Shown: positions 50,503 through 63,180, numbered from the stretch's first letter. The stretch: DNA of 64,000 nt from Beaufortia kweichowensis (GCA_019155185.1 CM032794.1:3573988-3637987), one strand, 5' to 3'. Notes: a model not told the origin generated them from the sequence alone. A program made the numbers and translations.

Positions 50503-52826
50503 TCAAGCCGGTTGTGGCTCACGGATGTTGGTTTGAGTCGTCATGAGCGTGAGAAGAGTGCAGGTGGACGACACGCTAGAAAACCGCTCGTGAAGAGAGT
50601 AGTTACTGTTCCATCCAGGAACCACAGACGACTCTGCCAAATTGCCGCAACCAGAATCGGTGTCACTGCCTGGACAAAGTCCTAGACATAGTTTCTGAAG
50701 GACTAAATGGAATTTCCTTCTAAAGCTATGATTGATCCAGAAGTAGAAGATACAGTTGAGGAAGCCATTGGAGGTTGGTAGCCACACAGCAATAAACTCT
50801 ATCCACTCCGGGACGCCACTCCCTGAAATAGCTAGAAATAAGTTTGACTATCAGTTTCATAACATTGTTTGCAAAATAAATAAAAATTACAGAGCAGCAT
50901 TCAATTCAAACTGCAATTTCAGAAAGAAAAAAAGACACTCATGAGGCTAAAATATATGAATTTTGATGCACTTTTTAACACTCACATACTACCATTTTAA
51001 CATAACAAATTAGACTTCATTGGCTTGAAAATAATATGTGCAAAATTCAGTATGAGTTTACATTCAGTAAAAAAGAGGTCACCCACTTTACAGAAGTTAA
51101 AATAAGAATTTAAATTTTAACACTTTCCAGTTGTTTTTGATAAAATGATGCTAAAATGTTTCTGGGTTAACAAATAATGCCTGAAATGTAACAAAAATGC
51201 TTAATTAAATATATTAAAAAGTCATCTATTAGCTTTACAATGAAACATGCAAAATACAAACAGCAATGTCTAATTGCCTACTCGAAAAAATGAAAAGGCC
51301 TACGTAGAATGTGTCTCAATTCAGATTTTAACAGGATTCTTCTATACCTCTAATTGTGTATTTGGGCAAATCCAGCTTTCAAAACTTTGAGAGATATGGT
51401 CAGTATTAACATCTATCAATATGGTGCAAACCTTGCATGGAATTGCCCAAATGACATTTATAGGAGCAAGTAATTTAAAAAAACTCACCTTGCTAAAAAA
51501 CATTTAAATTCTCATTAAAAAATATAATTCTTATTGTGTTTTTCCTTTAAAGGTTTTTATAATTGTTGTACTTCACATGTGGAGGAAGCTTCGGACCAAA
51601 GTGGCCTGCAGTGCAGAAATAAACCCATGACCTTTGCACTGCCGACACAATGCTCTCCTAATTAAGCTTATGGAACAAATGTGACCCAGTCTGTGAAAAT
51701 CCAGCTAAAGTCATTTTTTGTGATTTTTCTACATAAAATCATTCTATGTAATGTAAAAACTATTCTGTGAGAATTTAACATTGATGTATTTAATATTGTC
51801 CGAGTAATGCCATGTCAAATATTAAAATCATAGTAAAAAGTGAATTTAAACTTTGATGCTCGTTTTCTAAGAATGAGATTATTAGACTTTAGCCTGGTTT
51901 ACACAGACTGGGTCACAAACTGTTAAGCACATGAATTCATTGCAAGAAGCTGAATATCCTGCTTAAAACCATATGGGGAACAATGATAGTGATGACATGA
52001 CATTAAAGATCTCACCATTGTAAAGCATGATCACCATGCACGGGGTCCAGCAGGTGTAGTACACGGTCATGACTGGCACGAGCACACGTAAAGCCACTTT
52101 AGGTCTGTATCCTCCACCCCAGCTGTGCTTCCTCAGCTTTAACCTCTGTCTCTTAGCCGCTATCCAAAGCCGGAGGTTACAGAAGGTCATGATGGCCGAG
52201 CACGGGAAGAAGATGAAGCACGTCAAAGTGAGAGAGTACGTGACGTTGCTGGAGTACATGGGGTTGCACACGAGCGATGCTCTGGAGAAGTAAACCTCAA
52301 TGATCCCAGCGGGAAATGAGATGGGCACGAGGAGAACGGGTGGGAAAATCCACGCGAACGAGATCAAATACAGCGCGCGTTTCCTCGTCAGCAGGGTGGA
52401 GTATTTCAGAGGGTAAAACACGGCGATGTATCTCTCCAGACTGATGGTCGCGAGTGTATACATGCACGTGGAGTAGATGGTCGCGTTAAAAAACGCCACG
52501 ACGTGACAGAAAGGGTCCGGACCCTCGTTGTATTCCTTCATGAAACTCACGCACAGATTCAGCGGCATGATAAGCAGCCCGAATGCCGAATCGGCTCCGG
52601 TTAACGATAAAAGAAAATACCGAGAGTTCCTCGACCACCCCGATACGGCCGAAGCTATGACCATCACCACTGCAATGTTTCCCAAAGTTATCATCACCCC
52701 CAAAACTGATATGATTGCTATTTTAACGGGCCGGTGAGCCTCCAGTGTCCCCAGTAGATCTGTTACATTACATCCGTCACATGTGGTCTCCGTTACATTA
52801 ATACTGGAGATGTTCGTCTCTGCCAT
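50503..52826 (-). CDS. Class A (rhodopsin-like) G protein-coupled receptor, two exons, 376 aa, subfamily not identified
   Basis: Exon 1 is 52016-52826 and exon 2 is 50503-50822, joined by a phase-1 GT/AG intron (AAT G|GTGAG; TTTCAG|GG). The N-terminus has three N-glycosylation sequons (Asn5, 10, 20) and no signal peptide. Landmarks: GN with Asn50 in TM1, Asp79 in TM2, Cys107 and Cys187 for the TM3-ECL2 disulphide, ERY at 131-133 instead of DRY, Trp260 and Pro262 of CWxP in TM6, and N-C-I-F-Y (293-297) in place of NPxxY in TM7. Residue 114 (position 3.32) is Asn, not the Asp of aminergic receptors. The third intracellular loop is short (about 20 residues) and basic. The C-tail of about 75 residues is Ser/Thr/Cys-rich and starts with an FRRKF helix-8-like segment. 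Plasma-membrane receptor; ligand unknown. Orphan-type class A is as far as I can go. Confidence 0.88.
51590..51672 (-). repeat. tRNA-derived SINE relic in the GPCR intron
   Basis: Read on the minus strand, a decayed B-box (GGGTTTATT) and an A-box-like region flank an Ala/Val-type tRNA-like segment (+ strand AATAAACCCATGACC ... CAATGCTCTCC). It directly abuts the MITE at 51680. Confidence 0.4.
51680..51917. mobile_element. 238-bp MITE with perfect 16-bp TIRs inside the GPCR intron
   Basis: TGTGACCCAGTCTGTG at 51680-51695 is exactly inverted at 51902-51917. The interior is AT-rich and non-coding. It sits 99 bp from the donor of GPCR exon 1 and does not disturb it. Confidence 0.7.
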
Positions 52827-52991
52827 GGTGAGATGTTAGAAGTAACCCATGACTTTATTTTACAAACGTGGGAGATTATAATTTTAACAAAGGTAAACTG
52901 TAGGCACACGGAATCTACACTGCAAATGCTTGAGGAAAGATGCACCTGTGACAAATCAAGTTCAGAGTCACCTGATCACAGGCCTTAATCA

Positions 52992-52999
52992 TGACGTCA
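52992..52999. promoter_or_regulatory. CRE (TGACGTCA) upstream of the GPCR gene
   Basis: A full palindromic cAMP-response element lies 166 bases upstream of the GPCR start codon, a usual promoter distance. Confidence 0.4.
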
Positions 53000-53128
53000 C
53001 GACAGGTGTGCAGCTTTGGATTTTGCGTGATATTAAAGCAAAGAGTAGCTTGTTTTTTTTTAATTAAAACCTCAATGAAGAAGTTTATACTGTATATTAT
53101 AATATATATATATATATAATTAACAATT

Positions 53129-53345
53129 ATCAAGCAGCTTTTTAATGTCTCTTATTGGTTGCTTTCTCTATTATTTACCTTTATGAAACTGAAAGTTTAT
53201 ATAAATATATATTTACACATAAATACTTTATCAAGCAGCTTTTTAATGTCTCTTATTGGCTGCTTTCTCTATTATTTACCTTTATGAAACTGAAAGTTTA
53301 TATAAATATATATTTACACATAAATACTTTATCAAGCAGCTTTTT
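53129..53345. repeat. Tandem duplication, period exactly 101 bp (two copies and a partial third)
   Basis: ATCAAGCAGCTTTTT begins at 53129, 53230 and 53331. The first two units are nearly identical over their length; the third breaks off after about 15 bp. It follows an (AT)n run at about 53104-53119 in the upstream flank of the GPCR gene. Confidence 0.9.
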
Positions 53346-53399
53346 GAGGTCTCACCCTGAGTGCTCTTATTGTCTGCTTTATTAATTTTTTGGTTGAAG

Positions 53400-54600
53400 T
53401 AGGCTATCCATTTTGAAACTATTTTAAAAAAATGTATATTTATCTAACTAATTTTTTTGACAAAATATTAACCATATTTTAAAAAACTATATTTAATAAA
53501 AATATTAAGAAAAAAGTCCTGGTAAAGCACAAGTGTGTGTGTATATATTGAATATATTTGGGAAAGTGCTATAACAGGTCATCATTTTTTTAAACAATTT
53601 TTAGTCCTGCAGTGTGAAAAATGGATTTTTAAAAGTACAAATGTATTCTCTAAATGAGTGTGAGGCCATAAAACTGCATGCATTAATAATAATTACAAAA
53701 GAAAATGCTGTTTTGCATGAAGTAGGCATGCCAAAGATGGATTGGTGAATGATTGATCTTTATGCATTTTTAGTTCCAGTGACTGCAATAGTTACTGCCT
53801 TTATATGACAGCTGACATGAGTGACATGAAACTCATATTGCTTCTGTCTTACAGGAGATAGAAAGAGTGGGAAGTGAGAGGAAAATGTGATTCAAGATTA
53901 AATCCATGTTGTGTACAGATCAAATCCTATGACACTGCTTGTATTTCTGTTTAAAACAGGTCAATGTTTCTAATTCTTGACACATGGGGGCCTTGACGTA
54001 CTTGCAGATTAGGCCAGTTTAAAATTAAGATTCTTAATGGCTGATCTTTTCCCTAAATTAATCTTTTAAACCATTTATCACATTGATATGTGCTATAAAT
54101 ATATCTGTTTTATATAAAATAACAGTTCAAGTGAAACCAGGTCAATAACCATGACACTTCTTTAAGTAATTTGTTAGTGCATGTTAACACATTTCATGAT
54201 TTGTTTACCTTTAAAATAGCTGAATGATCCTGTCAATAAGGCTGTTATCATCATACATCACACAAAACCTTTTAGCCAGTGTTAACTAACATTGGCAACC
54301 GTTTCTGTGTGCACATGTAGGTGTGTATCTGTTTCACAGCTGTGCTGATGAGATAGCGACCAATGACTATTGATTGTATTGAATTTTATATAACTCTCAC
54401 CGGTGACTTGTGATACATGACAGATGCTGCAGAGAGATAGCAGCCTGGTTCATGTGAAGATAGCATGACTGCATGGGTTAAAGGTGGAAAAAACAGAAAC
54501 ACATACACAGCAGGACTTGAAGCCATGTTAATAGGTGATTCAAAATCATAGAAAGACACCTTTTTTATTTTAAATGGGACTGTAGTTGTGCTAGTTCAAA
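53400..54600. other. Intergenic DNA; nothing recognised
   Basis: 1.2 kb of AT-rich sequence without coding frames, RNA genes or repeats I can identify. Confidence 0.4.
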
Positions 54601-54611
54601 CTGATTTTATC

Positions 54612-54725
54612 TACATTTAAGCATTTAGTTGACGCTTTTATCCAAAGCGACTTACAATAGTAGGAGACAATGAAGCGATACATCAGAAGCGGCAGCAATA
54701 AGAAGTGCTTTGCTAAGTTTACAAT
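54612..54725. repeat. SINE/LINE-tail repeat fragment
   Basis: ACATTTAAGCATTTAGTTGACGC followed by TTTTATCCAAAGCGACTTAC is the common fish repeat motif also seen at 48560. A GAAGCGATACATCAGAAG-type extension follows. Confidence 0.5.
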
Positions 54726-55552
54726 GTTTTGCAGTGCTAGATAAGTACCTGTAGAGGAAAGAAGAGAATTTTGTTTGTATTATGATGTCAGGTGTTCGTG
54801 GAAGAGGTGTGTTTCTTAAAGGAGGTGAGGGATGTGGCAGATATATATCTATTATATATAAAAAGATAAGATTAACATGTGAATATGTAAATTAAATTGT
54901 GTAAAGGAAAATAGCCAGAAAATAACTAACCATGCTTGTAAAATAAAAATCAGAGAAAAATATTTACCTCTTTCTTAATAAATTTGTATGTGTTATATAA
55001 TCATCTACAATATCCATATCTACACATAATGTAGTTATGTTACAAAGAATAATTTATGTTACAGGGTTATTAGCCAGTTGTCTCTTAAACACCTTTGTTT
55101 AACTTAAATAACTAGGAAATCATTACATAAGTCTATACATAAATGTATAGCTACAAGAGTCAAAAAGGGCATTTAGCAGATAAGAGATAAACACCAACAA
55201 TGTATGAGGAGGGAGTGCTATTGATTTTAAAGATTCAACTAATTTATTTGTGGATATGTAAACAATGCCAAATGATGTTTTACAAGTTCACATTAAAATC
55301 CTTGAATACAAGTAAAGGTCAACAGATTTGTCTGACTGTCCATGATGAAAAACTTGAACGCCATTAACTCCATAAAAACGAATTTTAAGGGTATTTTAAC
55401 ACTCAAGAATCGGGTTGTATATGTTAGCACTTTTTAACTATAACATTAACAATGATTAATACATGATGAAAAACTATATTGCTCATTGTTAGTTCATATA
55501 AGTACAGTATGTTTTTCATCTGTCCATTAATATATATGTCATGCATGTTTGA

Positions 55553-55572
55553 ATATATATATATATATATAT
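55553..55572. repeat. (AT)n microsatellite
   Basis: Ten perfect AT units in otherwise unremarkable AT-rich intergenic DNA (54730-56300), in which I see no gene. Confidence 0.9.
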
Positions 55573-56315
55573 GCATATTTGTGCAGTTGTTTATGTCTGT
55601 GATTAAGTCAAATCCCCAAAATAGCATGTTTTATCTCTTGGGAACTGCTCAGATCGCAGCTGCTCCCACTCTTCATGCTCCTGCAAATAGACACCTGTGA
55701 CCTACTGGATATTTTTAAAGCACATTTCTCACAAGATATTTCTCGAAATTACTACCTTATGGCAAATTGGCAGCATTTTCTTCTACTGCACAATCACCTA
55801 TATGTCTATATCCTTGTAAAATGTGGTTCTTTATGACCAGGGGGTGGTTATGTCATAAAGAACTCATATCATGCTGCTGTATCAACTCTGAGGTGGCATC
55901 GACTCTATCTTGCTTGAGAATCAAGAACTGAATGAATAACTAAATAAATAAATAAAGGAAAGGGACTGAATGCAAGTGGAGGTGGGTGCACCAGTAACAC
56001 TATATACCGCAAAGCATGAATATTTACGAATGAAGAAATCCCAAAATAGCTTAAACGTCATGGTTTATTTAGCATGTTTTTGTCTTGCAGTGGCATTTAG
56101 CTAGCCTATATAAAACTCACAGAATTTAAATTGTAAATATACCCCACACACCAAGTTTTTTCTAAACCTCTTGACCATTTCTTCCTCGAGTCAAGCATAA
56201 AAAAGGCAATTTTTCCAGTTAGCAAAAACACACAAGTGTTGTGTAACCACAGCTTGTCTACAAAGTCTACAGAAACAGTAAAAGCTATTGAGTTTTATAA
56301 AATGTTCTTGTTTGT

Positions 56316-56392
56316 ACGCTCGGAAGCATTGATTCGAACCCATCACCTTTTCACTCTTGGGAAATGCTCCGTCCGTAAACTCATTCTCTAAA
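56316..56392 (-). repeat. tRNA-derived relic with a near-perfect B box
   Basis: GATTCGAACCC at 56331-56341 is, on the minus strand, GGGTTCGAATC, an almost ideal RNA polymerase III B box. The A-box side (56350-56392) is degenerate and no cloverleaf closes, so this is a SINE head or tRNA pseudogene rather than a functional tRNA. Confidence 0.35.
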
Positions 56393-57029
56393 CTGTGTTG
56401 CAGCTGATAAAGTGCAGGCAGACTTCCAATGTCTTAACCTTTTCTGAAACAAAAGGAAACAGTCCGTTAGCATACATGCACTCAGCGGGTGGTGTTTGGC
56501 AAAGTGAGATCTAAATAATTCTGAAAAACAAGAGAAAAAAGTCAGAAATAGGAAAGAATCAAAAATAGATCATGTGCATGGCGGTAGTGGACTATTAAGC
56601 AGCCCTTAAGCAAGCCTCCGGGTCCAGACATTAAACTTATTATGATTCATTAAATGATGATTCATCACGAACAAGACAAAAAAGGAAACGCAGCCCACAT
56701 CTTAAATGGATCAACCTCTTTTCCGCACAAACTGAAAAGTTTGTCGAACTGCAAAGTACGTCAGCAGCTAATTGTGCATTGTGCATGCATGAATGGTTGT
56801 TGTGGAAATAATTTCCATTGCTTTTAATTTCTAAATCCCTTTGATTTTTGGCTGAAAAGAAAAGCATCATAAAATCTCATCAACTACAGAATGAAAGAAT
56901 CAGATATGAAACGGCAAATCTACAGCTATCACTGCTATCAGATATTCACAGTTTCACAGCACCAATTGCCACGCCAGATCTCTGGTTAACATAAAAAAGA
57001 TGCAAAGTGAAATGACAAAACAGATTTAG

Positions 57030-57400
57030 GATGATCAAGAATGTTTTCACCCAGACTTGATAATCATCATCACAGAGATAACAGATGATGACACCTCCCT
57101 CTTTGATTTATTCTGCTCGTCTTCATCCCAGCGGGTAAATTAAATAGTGTTACCGCATTAAGCGACTGTGGAAGCTGCAGAATAATTTGCAAACTTTCCT
57201 TTGAGACTATTATAGAATATGGCAAACCCTTATTGGCTCTGGTGCCTGTGTTGACGAGAATGAGTAATTATGGTCTGGCCAAGAAACTGAATGAGAGAGA
57301 TAGGGCAGGAAATGGAATGAAGAGCATTATTTTCCAAGCTGATAGTGCATGTTATTACCATGATAATTGAGAGTAAATATTTTTGTAACACACATTGGTC
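57030..57400. other. Candidate conserved non-coding block
   Basis: Balanced-composition, repeat-free stretch with several AATTA/TAAT cores, no exon chain, in the gene desert upstream of the GPCR. Neighbouring stretches at 58520-59110 and 59560-59850 look alike. Conservation must be tested. Confidence 0.3.
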
Positions 57401-57844
57401 TCACTGCTGGCAGGTGTGTATTTTGCATATCCACAAAATCCAGGTATTACTGTGCTGATGATAAGCATTAAATAAAAACTACACACAAAAATGTCTAAAA
57501 GCTAACATAACGATCTATTAGATTGAAGAAACCCATTGCTATTGCACCACCAACACAATGTTTTTACCTGCGCTTTGAATGTTCTGTAAAGGCCTTGCCA
57601 TCTTTGGATATTATTATGTGTTTATCTGGCTTTATTGGAAATATGCTTTATGATAGTTTTATATTATCTTACCTTTTAAAAAGAGCACCTAAAAATAGCC
57701 ATATTATCTGTGCTACATTCAAGGTGCCATATGATTGCTTTGAAGAAAATATTTTGGCTACAAGGGATGTAAACATATATCATTGTAGAATTTGGTGAAG
57801 CTAAAATTATTGTACAAACCCCGAACACCAGAATAATATGATAA

Positions 57845-57930
57845 CAGTTTCAGTTCAGTTCATTTATTATAAAGCACCATTAAAACAATAAAGCGTTGAC
57901 AAAAGTTGTGCTGTGCAATAATGAAATTAT
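57845..57930. repeat. LINE/SINE tail fragment
   Basis: CAGTTCAGTTCATTTATTATAAAGC followed by ACCATTAAAAC matches, with decay, the fish repeat tail read in reverse (tail ends ..ATACAAATAAATTGAACTG). The opposite-orientation copy is at 59225-59290. Confidence 0.4.
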
Positions 57931-59224
57931 TCCTCATAAAAAAACAACATCATCAAAACACAGATAAAACACCTACAACAACAATAAAATTTAATAGATT
58001 TTTGAATAATATATTTAATTTTAAATAATATATTTAGCATGCTTCAATTAGTTTCACCCCCAGCCAGGTATTTAAAATGAATGAAATGTGTAAAAAAGAC
58101 ACATTTACTGCTCGGATGATGACCCAGTGCACGGTAAAAACTTTTATTTGACTTTTATTACTTATTAAAGTAAATTTTATTAATATATATATCTGATTCC
58201 TATGAAATATAAAAAATTAGTCTGCATATTGTGTCTGAAAATGTCATAATTTGTAAATAGTTAACTGGTAATTTATGCAACTATGCTACATCTTAATCTT
58301 CATTATGTTCATAATTATGTTATGTACACTAGTCTGCCATTTAATGCATGTAAACTTGCTATAATAAATCTAATCCCTGACCAACACATACACACACATC
58401 TGCATCACCATCACGCCAGAAATCATAGCCTATACTGTAGCTTGTTCTCTTTTTAAAGAATAAAATGTGAAGCAGTCAGAAGGTTTATCTAATGTTTCAA
58501 ACTGTGCTGCAACACTAAAAAGAAAGTTCTGTAATGGGCCACATCCTCTAATCTCTGCATACAAAAGAGCCTCAGGGATCTTTAATGAGACTCGATTTGC
58601 TGCTTCTGGCTGTGAAAAATCACCATGACTCCTATGTCGTACTGTAACACATACTGTAAAGACTGTAGATCTAATCTTTGGCCACAGTTAGCTCTGCAAC
58701 TTCATCTTTTCTACAAACTCTGTTTGACTTTCTCAATTTATACTGGTGGAATAAAACTTATTGTAAGAGTACATCTAAACAAATGTAATAATTGGTCTAA
58801 TATGTCATCTTGTTTTTCTCTGCGATAATTAAAGTCATCACGGAAATTTGCATGATAATTCAGGCTTCCATACTCATTTGCCTATTTGGTGAAATCATTT
58901 TGTCACTGATCAGATAATAACAAAGCTCATTAGCATCTCATTAATGGATTTTGCATGGGAATAACTAACATATTTGTTGTTCTTGCCAATCTCTTCTGTT
59001 GAGAATAACTCTAATTAAAAATTAACGTCTCAGCGGCACACAACAATATTGTGAAAGTGCCAGTAAAGCATATGGAAGTGTGCACTCAGCACCACTCGAG
59101 AAACAAATAACAGAGTGATTGGCTAAGAACTGGTTTGTATAATTTTCTGTGATTTGTATTGTATTTGGTACAAAGAAATTTTTACTCAACATCTTTCAGA
59201 ATTTTCTTAGAAAGGTGTCACTGG

Positions 59225-59290
59225 TAACTTGACACTATTGTTTGGAACAATACTGTTGCAAAGTGCTATACAAATAAATTGAACTGAATT
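59225..59290. repeat. LINE/SINE tail fragment
   Basis: TGCAAAGTGCTATACAAATA followed by AATTGAACTGAATTT, a widespread fish retroelement 3' tail. Inverted relative to the piece at 57845-57930. Confidence 0.5.
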
Positions 59291-59859
59291 TGAAATATAT
59301 TGGACTCATGGAAAAGTAAGTGTTGTTTCCCTAAGCTTCTTATTGTTAGAGGTAATGCTCATATAAACCTCCTATTACCTCTGTGACATCACGATACGTT
59401 ATTTGTAAGCTCTTCTACATGATCATCACATCAGATGAATGTCAGCTTAGTATTATGTTCACGAGCAAACACAGATGAAGCAGTGCAAGAGTGGACAAAT
59501 AAGCCATTCCAGTATTACAGTAACATCATGACAAAATCACATATTGGCGAGTTAGACCTTGATATTATAGCCCATCCATCCCTTGGGCTTCGATAATGCA
59601 TTTAAGAAGGGTTCATGATATGGAGAGAATTGTGTTTGTCTTCTTATCGACTAGCCAGAACTCATCTATAATTTCAGAGCTGGATGGCCTTTGGCCTGCA
59701 TATGGAACATGCAGGTTTATTTTAGCATCAGCAGACAGAAAGCACGTACATGTCATAAGCTTTGTTTTCTTTCTGTAGGATTTGCTTTAAGAGAGATGGC
59801 AGGAATATATAGTGCCGTCTGCTCAGATATTGCAGTGGAAAGTTCAGTAAAAGATAATG

Positions 59860-61020
59860 TTATGCAGTAAGTTTTTCTGCATCTCTGTTAGCGATAATAC
59901 AGTCATTTCCTTCGTATTCTGTATTAATGTGTTTTCCTTTGAGGACAGGGTGTGCAGTAACAAGGTTATTTTGTATTGTTTTGGGAAATGCATGTACTCA
60001 TAAAGCCAGATCTATTACGATGATTAACAGTAAACAAACATGCAAACAGTAAACAAACAGGTCCATTTATACTGTTATATAATACAACAATATAAAGAAA
60101 AAGCATGTGCATATGCAAAGTTTATAGAAATACTCCACTTAAAACTGTCTGATCACCTCCAGCATAATCTTGACAACAACGATCCTCAATACCTTCCTCT
60201 TCCAAATCTCTCATGATTTCAGTTGAATGATTTTTGGCTATTCTTGTTTATATAATGCCTTTAACAATACATATCGTTTTCAACACAGCTCTACAGACAA
60301 TCATCCCTTAACGCAAATTTAGATAAAAAGGAGGAATCAAGAACAAGTGAGAAGACCATCCTTTTAAAGTTTAACCTACACATCAAATATTCCCAACTAT
60401 TAGAAGATAAATACACATAAAACACACATAAAACTGATTAAAAAATTGATTACTATATTATTTACATTATATATTATTAGTTGATTAGCATTTCCATTAT
60501 ATTATTAGTAGCATATATGAGATGATACTATTGGCGTTTATATTTACAAGATGATGCAAATAGACTCAAGATGATTCATTTTTAATTTCTTTAGAAAAAC
60601 TTTGTAGAAACAAAATGCTCTCCAAAGTCCTACACATTCACAGAAAAAGAAAACCAAACCTATGCATAAAGTTCACTTTATTAAGGAGAAGCATTAATCT
60701 TTGTGATGGTGAAAAAAACAGCATAATTTAATACAGAACAGCCTATGTAACCCTAAGGAAAACACAACTATACCCCTATTAATCACCAACAACAATTATT
60801 TATAGTGATTTTTTTCAGGGTCTACCTCATTTTAGAAAGGGACACGGCCAATCCTCTCAAACACAATGAGCAGAATCTCAATTAAATAAAAAATCTTATT
60901 GACTTTAATTAATTGGCACAATTTTGAATTTTGAAAACACAGAATACAATTTAAACCGTCAATTTTTTTGACAAAAAAGAACATTTGAAGTATGTGTGCT
61001 ATTTTTAATATAAAACAACT
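59860..61020. other. Intergenic AT-rich DNA; nothing recognised
   Basis: About 1.2 kb without coding frames or repeat signatures I can name. Confidence 0.4.
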
Positions 61021-61043
61021 GGAAGGCCACAGAGATCAGTGTA

Positions 61044-61057
61044 GCGCCCCCTGCTGG
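61044..61057 (-). promoter_or_regulatory. CTCF core motif, reverse orientation
   Basis: GCGCCCCCTGCTGG on the + strand reads CCAGCAGGGGGCGC on the minus strand and satisfies all 14 positions of CCASYAGRKGGCRS. The GC-rich motif stands out in an AT-rich setting. It faces the forward core at 30452-30465. Confidence 0.55.
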
Positions 61058-61739
61058 TGTAACCTGAAGCATTAGGCATCTCTCATCAACTGTTTTTGAA
61101 CTCTGTCATAAAAATGACTACAGAGATGCAGGCAGCGGTCTGTGAAGCGTCCCTTGCTGTCTGGCTGGGCTGTATTTGGCAGTAGACATCACTCAGCACA
61201 ACGATGGGGTTGGAGTGGGCTATAAAGCTGATCTTGCCTTCAGATATGTAAAACCACTTGGTCTCTGTTGTGGGTCTACATTACTACAACTGTCATGTCC
61301 TGCCATTTTATTCTCCACAACAAAAGGAAAATAGGGCATTTCTCCTTGACGTTTATCCAGTTTGTTGTGCAGTCATTTTACAACAAGATTACTGCTGTCT
61401 TGTTTTCACACCACAAGCATCTGCCTACTGTCTCTTTCAATCATTTCAAGCATTAAATTTTGATCTCTTTTGGAGAAGTTGTATCCCATTATAACAGTGA
61501 TTGTAAAAGGACAAGCATCAAAATCGTCTTTAAAAAACTTTAATAACCTAAGAAGTGGACTTTAAAATAAAGAAAAAAAAAATAAAAGACATCTTTAATA
61601 TTTAAAGACCACACAGTTTGACAAAGGTAATTTCTGTGAAATTGGGATGGGACGAAACAAACGGCCTGTCCAATATTTTCTGAAATAGCGAATAGCCTTT
61701 TGTTAATATCACAGTCGTGATTTGCTATTTGCTTTTGCT

Positions 61740-63180
61740 GGTCAGTGGTGGAGCTTAAGGATTCGCATGCTTTTCGAGCAAGTACGTGACCCGTATGCTG
61801 GATCTTTACTAACTGGCACTACAGGCTCATTTTTAAGCTGCGGGAAAATGATGTCCTGACAAATCTAAATCTAAAATGATTATATAGTAGTTTGTGACTA
61901 AGACTACATGAGTAGATCCCATGGAGTCTAAAAGTCACCCTGAGGAGTGGAGAGCCTCTTACTAATCAAGAGTGAAAGAGCTTTACGCACAATCAGGGCT
62001 CTATCACGTATGCCTTCAGCTATTCATTCTTACATCTAAATAAGCCGAAGCGTGGCGTCTGATTGGCACAGATTACAGACAGAAAACACAAAGCTTCACA
62101 GGAGGGTCTTGAGAAGGACTAATCTCTGCTGGCATCGGAGAATCCATTCATTGCTTCTTCTTCATCTCCTTCCCACCCGTACCTCCTGCTTTCACTATGG
62201 AGCTCTTGCTGGAAGCCATCAGCAGTTCTTATGTAGTAATCCGGAGAGATTTTCACTTCTACAGAGTCACAGCTGCCACTGTGGTTTTCATGCACACATT
62301 CACAAACATGAAAGAAGAGATGTTTGTTGATTTGTGGATTAGTGTTGTACCCACATCACACTCATCCAATCTGTGAAATACACACGAGAAGTCGCATGAG
62401 GAAAGAATAGTGACCGATTTGATTAGTGAATTCACACGAATGTAATCTCCGCCTGATAGAGCGTTTTGAAAATGGCAAACTTTGATCTGATTGGCTGGCT
62501 TTAGCGGAGCAGGTTCCATCACTTTGACAAGAAACATCGGCATGGGTAGCATTTTAAAAGGCGCATCCTCAGATGTATAATGTAATGCAAAATAACGTAG
62601 TCGCACCTTCCTCAGATCATTTAGTTTAAACCAAACTCATCATCAACCCCTCATGTTGAGGAGCTCTAAAAGAAGAGCTCTAAAAGAAGATATGTGACAG
62701 AAGTGCGACAGAAGTGCGTCAGTTTGACAACTGAAATAAAACTGTGTATCCCGTGTTTATCAGGCTGTCTTGTTTACTGTTTGACAGCAGAGAATACATT
62801 GACAGCGTGCGATGTAACCCAGGTGGAGTCACGTCATTCGGGGGACAGTCAGCAACACTTCTGCTGACATGTTTAGCACATCTGAGGGCCCGCTAGCCTC
62901 ACAGTTCAGCTGACAAACACACACGCTCGCACACCCAGAGGGGTCGTCACGCAGCATTTCACTCTCTCTCTCTCACACACCTCAGACGGTAGGAGCTGAC
63001 ACCCCTTTAGTCATTCCTTAACCCTTGCAGGCTGTTGGCTGGCAGATGAAACCGTCTACCACATTGCGTGAAGGGGAAAACAGCTTGTTCCCTTGTTCCT
63101 TTCTCCATTTCACAGCAGCTCTGACATTTCCCTGTGGATCATGGAGACGGGAGGAGTTATTAAAATAAGACTTTTTGTCC
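61740..63180. other. Balanced-composition intergenic region before the last gene; no supported gene
   Basis: Includes overlapping frames of 92 codons (+, 62052-62330) and 115 codons (-, 62259-62606), neither with family resemblance, splice context or codon bias. 62730-63130 is GC-richer, with a CACAC/CTCTCT run, and may be a regulatory block. Confidence 0.3.

Noticed and set aside
50503..52826. Naming the receptor as an aminergic or trace-amine receptor
   Set aside because: The Asp at 3.32 that binds amines is Asn here, and the TM7 motif differs; a symbol would be a guess.
56316..56392. Functional tRNA gene
   Set aside because: Only the B box is good; the acceptor stem and anticodon arm do not form.
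62052..62606. Overlapping 92-codon (+) and 115-codon (-) frames
   Set aside because: No domain, no splice context, and they overlap antisense to each other; chance frames in GC-balanced DNA.
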